A DNA stretch of 57,234 nt, from positions 1-57,234 of the forward strand of contig JAJTEH010000024.1 in the NCBI GenBank assembly GCA_021298355.1, given 5' to 3'. The notes beneath the pieces were generated by a model. That model saw nothing but the letters and a program-made list of their open reading frames with translations, ran no database searches and had not been told where the DNA came from. This stretch comes from Flammeovirgaceae bacterium. Its GTDB lineage: Bacteria > Bacteroidota > Bacteroidia > Cytophagales > Cyclobacteriaceae. This document shows, piece by piece, positions 54,574-57,234 of this stretch (positions are counted from its first letter, which is position 1; each line of letters opens with the position of its first letter). The position numbers and the translations under genes are program-made.

Positions 54574-55596
54574 CTATTTTTGAAAAATGTTTTTCAAACG
54601 TAAATGGTCTTGCATCATTACTTCGTAAGAATCTCCTTTAAAAAAGTTTTTGTTTTTAAACTCTGTGATGGCATTAACACCTTTCACAAATTCATCCTTT
54701 AAAAAATCATCGGTCAATCCTAAAATTTTTGCAACACTGGGCCCAACCCAATACTTGATTTGCGCTTCTACTAAATATGCAGCAACAGGAGGAAAATAAT
54801 TTTGATAATGTTTGATTAAGTCTTGCGTTAAACTAATGGCTTCGGCAGAAGGTTTAAAATGTCTTTTCCGAATGGCTTCTTCTAACTGAGCTGCTTCTTC
54901 AATATTTTGGGGCAGCAGATTTTCATCAATGTGTAATTGATAACCAATATAACGCCAAACATATAATAGATCCTCAGCTTCTGTATCGCTAATCGGGTAG
55001 CCAGAAATTTTTAAACCCCGTATGATCATGTAACTGAAAGCAAGGTTTGTTCCGGCCATGTCTTCCTGGTTAACAGGTACACCATCTTCATCTTTCCAAT
55101 TTTTGGAGATATGATAGCGCACCAAAGCATGAATGAGTCTGGTTTTGTTGATGAGAAAATGTCCGTTACCATTCTCTTGCAAACTATTTTTGGTTAAAAC
55201 ACCAATGATGAAGGCAGCTGTATCAACCAATCTTTTGCCTGTGGCTTGTTTAATTTTTGCTGTTGCTACTAATGCTTTATTACCCGGACTTGCTGCGTAA
55301 CAATAAGGCAAAGATAATGCGCCAAGCAACGTCATGATGGGCATGGCGAAGGTGTGAAAAACTTGTTGTCCTTTCAGCAGTCTTTCTTCCTCCAGCCAAT
55401 TGGGTTTTGCTTTTTTGCTATGTAAAAAGTTTTCTAATTCTTTGTTGGTTGTATGTAGGTTCTTATGCTGTTCTATAGACAATGCACTGAATAACTCATT
55501 TTGTTCATTCGCTTTAAACAATTGCATTACCAATTTATCGGCAATGTTGTCTCCTATTTTTCTGAAAGAATCTAATTGATTGTGTGGGTAACGCAT
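54574..55596 (-). CDS. MpaB/rubber-oxygenase-like (DUF2236) protein
   Basis: A 340-residue protein with the features of the MpaB-type oxygenase family: an N-terminal helical part with LLKGQQVFHTFAMPIMTLLG, then RLVDTAAFIIGVL, KTRLIHALVRYHISKNW with candidate haem-ligand His residues, and GVPVNQEDMAGTNLAFSYMI. The family includes mpaB and latex-clearing proteins, and in bacteria it is usually of unknown substrate. It has no signal peptide. It is convergent with the small charged gene, stops three bases apart. Assignment is by motif look. Confidence 0.75.
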   Translation of the reverse strand: MRYPHNQLDSFRKIGDNIADKLVMQLFKANEQNELFSALSIEQHKNLHTTNKELENFLHSKKAKPNWLEEERLLKGQQVFHTFAMPIMTLLGALSLPYCYAASPGNKALVATAKIKQATGKRLVDTAAFIIGVLTKNSLQENGNGHFLINKTRLIHALVRYHISKNWKDEDGVPVNQEDMAGTNLAFSYMIIRGLKISGYPISDTEAEDLLYVWRYIGYQLHIDENLLPQNIEEAAQLEEAIRKRHFKPSAEAISLTQDLIKHYQNYFPPVAAYLVEAQIKYWVGPSVAKILGLTDDFLKDEFVKGVNAITEFKNKNFFKGDSYEVMMQDHLRLKNIFQK

Positions 55597-55623
55597 TTCG
55601 TTTTTTCCTCTACTATAAAAACA

Positions 55624-55649
55624 AAAACCTGAACGATTGTTCAGGTTTT
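55624..55649. terminator. bidirectional Rho-independent terminator
   Basis: Perfect 11-bp inverted repeat AAAACCTGAAC (55624-55634) and GTTCAGGTTTT (55639-55649) with a GATT loop. On the minus strand it ends in TTTTTGTTTTT, and so terminates the gamma-glutamyltransferase gene. It could act in both directions. Confidence 0.85.
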
Positions 55650-55671
55650 ATTATCAATCGAAAAGAAAAAT

Positions 55672-57234
55672 TTACCAACCAATTCCATAATCTTCTCCGT
55701 GGTTGCTTGAGCCGCCCCAGAAACTTCCATGTTCCCAATCAAAAAATATGGCATTGATGGGGCCCGAAGTTCGATCATCAAAACGCATGCGATAGCCCAT
55801 CTTCTGTAACTCGGAGCGTACATAAGGAGGTGTAGCATCGTTTAATAATATCGATCCTGGTTTAGGTTTTCTGTCTTCGCCACCTAACGATAAGTACAGT
55901 TGATCTGAATTGATGTTGGGTGCTTCACAAGCTTCTTGCACATTCATACCGAACTCTACTACGTTTAAAAAGAACTGCAAAAGGTTTTGATCTTGTGTGT
56001 CGCCACCTTGCACACCAAATGCCATAAAGGGTTTTCCGTTTTTCATGGCCAACGTTGGGGTAAGGGTTACGCGTGGTCTTTTTCCAGGCTCAACAACATT
56101 GAATGGATTAAGTTTGGCATCTGTTACAAAACTTTGCATGCGTTGGCTCATACCAATGCCTGTGTTGCCGGCAATACAAGCCGGCAACCAACCACCACTT
56201 GGTACCATGCTTACAATCCAACCTTCTTTGTCGGCAGCCATTACTGAGGTTGTTCCTAAAAATGAATTTTTCAAATATTCTTCATCAATGGGGGAAATGT
56301 TATTCGGAAGTATGCTTGATTGTTTCAGATATTCTACATACGGATTTACTTTTCCTTCGAAAGGATACGGATCGCCCGGTAATGTTTTAGCATTGTTTTG
56401 CGTGAAATCAATTAGCCTCGCTCTTTCTTTGGCGTAGTCTTTAGATAGCAAACCTTTTATCGGTTCTTCTGGTGCGTGGTAGGGGTCGCCATAATAAAAA
56501 TCGCGGTCGGCAAAAGTAAGATTTAACGTTTGGTATATAGTATGAATGTATTTTGCACTGTTAAAGCCCATACCTTTCAAATCGAAATTTTCTAAAATGT
56601 TGAGCGATTGCAACATCATTGGGCCTTGCGTCCATTGAGAGAGTTTGTAAACATCTATGCCTTTATACGTTGTATGCAGCGGTTCTTCTTCTAATACTTT
56701 CCAATTCGCTAAATCTTGTTCGGTAATTAATCCGCCTTGTTCTTTTGCTCCTCGCACAAACTCTTTAGCAATATCACCTTTATAAAATCTATCGTAAGCG
56801 GCATAGATGGCTTCTTTTCTTGTTTTTCCTTTTTTTAAAGCTTGTTGCTCTGCATCAACTAATTTTTGCAAGGTTTGAAGCAAATCGGCTTGTTTAAAAA
56901 TTTCGCCTGCAACAGGTGCTTCTCTTTTTTCGCCTACGTGCGGTAACAAAACTTTTTTAGAGTAAGGCCACTCCTTTATTCTTTCCTTGTCGCGTTCTAT
57001 GGCATTGGCCGTTTGTGCTTCTATCGGGTAACCTTCTGCTAATTGCATAGCTGGTGTGAGTACATCTTTTAAACTCATGGTTCCGTACTCTGCTAACATA
57101 TACAGTAAGCCACCGGGTGTGCCGGGTGTTACTGCTGCAAGTGGTCCGTATTGCGGAGGGTAGCTCATGCCTTTGCTTTTAAAGAAATCGGCAGTTGCTC
57201 CGGTGGGCGCAACACCTAAGGCATTAATGCCAAT
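55672..57234 (-). CDS. ggt: gamma-glutamyltransferase (runs off right edge)
   Basis: Splits glutathione and related gamma-glutamyl compounds in the periplasm or outside. The frame is open to the window edge; the first residues seen are IGINALGVAPTGATADFFK, so the N-terminus and the signal peptide are missing. 521 codons including the stop are present. The maturation point is FLGTTSVMAADKEG, where the Thr is the nucleophile after autocleavage. Further motifs are PSGGWL, PTLAMKNGKPFMAFGVQGGD and APNINSDQ. It is terminated by a strong hairpin. The Gly-Gly before Asp (GGDTQDQ) is the usual GGT oxyanion region. Confidence 0.92.
   Translation of the reverse strand: MGINALGVAPTGATADFFKSKGMSYPPQYGPLAAVTPGTPGGLLYMLAEYGTMSLKDVLTPAMQLAEGYPIEAQTANAIERDKERIKEWPYSKKVLLPHVGEKREAPVAGEIFKQADLLQTLQKLVDAEQQALKKGKTRKEAIYAAYDRFYKGDIAKEFVRGAKEQGGLITEQDLANWKVLEEEPLHTTYKGIDVYKLSQWTQGPMMLQSLNILENFDLKGMGFNSAKYIHTIYQTLNLTFADRDFYYGDPYHAPEEPIKGLLSKDYAKERARLIDFTQNNAKTLPGDPYPFEGKVNPYVEYLKQSSILPNNISPIDEEYLKNSFLGTTSVMAADKEGWIVSMVPSGGWLPACIAGNTGIGMSQRMQSFVTDAKLNPFNVVEPGKRPRVTLTPTLAMKNGKPFMAFGVQGGDTQDQNLLQFFLNVVEFGMNVQEACEAPNINSDQLYLSLGGEDRKPKPGSILLNDATPPYVRSELQKMGYRMRFDDRTSGPINAIFFDWEHGSFWGGSSNHGEDYGIGW

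Noticed and set aside
1-57234. Search by eye for tRNA, rRNA, riboswitches, insertion sequences, prophage or restriction-defence genes
   Set aside because: I found no cloverleaf-like segment, no transposase or integrase motif, no inverted-repeat-bounded element and no defence gene. Absence by eye is not proof for small RNAs.

Overview
The window reads as an ordinary chromosomal stretch of a Bacteroidota bacterium, most likely from the order Cytophagales or a close relative. The signs are: many signal peptides ending in ...AQ, a SusC/FecA-type TonB receptor, PorG-like (type IX secretion) proteins, DUF4783, a cluster NAD kinase - PorG - UppS - BamA - OmpH/Skp pair, A-rich leaders instead of Shine-Dalgarno sites, and candidate promoters of the Bacteroidota type TAnnTTTG. 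I see no rRNA or tRNA genes, no insertion sequences, no CRISPR array and no phage genes. Almost everything is core or shell gene content, densely packed in short operons.

Layout. 1-3.8 kb: end-truncated TonB receptor, an RlmI-type rRNA methyltransferase, a DegP/DegQ-type periplasmic protease and a 57-residue stand-alone gene with its own promoter and terminator. 3.9-9.0 kb (minus strand): three successive parvulin/SurA-like peptidyl-prolyl isomerases followed by a MoxR ATPase, an envelope-protein folding operon. 9.1-14.0 kb: a partner-switching module (SpoIIE-type PP2C phosphatase with GAF and membrane sensor, STAS antagonist, RsbW-like kinase), divergent from a three-PAS histidine kinase. 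14.0-19.8 kb (plus): GNAT-like protein, VTT-domain membrane protein, ferrochelatase, GMC oxidoreductase, MacB-like permease. 19.8-26.3 kb (minus): photolyase-related protein, deoxynucleoside kinase, DUF4097-like repeat protein, membrane protein, two TPM-domain proteins, PdxJ.

26.3-36.9 kb (plus): YqeY, CvpA, alpha/beta hydrolase, CBS protein, NAD kinase, two PorG-like outer-membrane proteins, UppS, BamA, two OmpH/Skp chaperones and an LD-carboxypeptidase. This is the outer-membrane biogenesis hub. 36.9-41.4 kb (minus): LysE exporter coupled to an ATP-grasp ligase, DinB-like protein, RecX, YcxB-like protein, NadC, DUF4783. 41.6-47.1 kb (plus): GpmI, lipoprotein, MsbA-type ABC exporter, Fur-family repressor, TerC. 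47.1-57.2 kb (mostly minus): LETM1-related protein, PurE and PurK, a HEAT-cyclophilin lipoprotein, FeoB and FeoA, a tiny charged protein (plus), an MpaB-like oxygenase and a gamma-glutamyltransferase running off the right edge.

I did not find a clearly new system. The strongest unexpected observations are two apparent frameshifts that each split a recognisable family member: the first PorG-like gene near 30490-30498 and the LETM1-related gene near 48137. Others are a photolyase-family protein that seems to have lost the cysteines that hold the iron-sulfur cluster in its relatives, an exact 18-bp tandem duplication inside a TPM-protein membrane helix, and a translationally coupled ATP-grasp/LysE pair that could make and export a small amino-acid compound.
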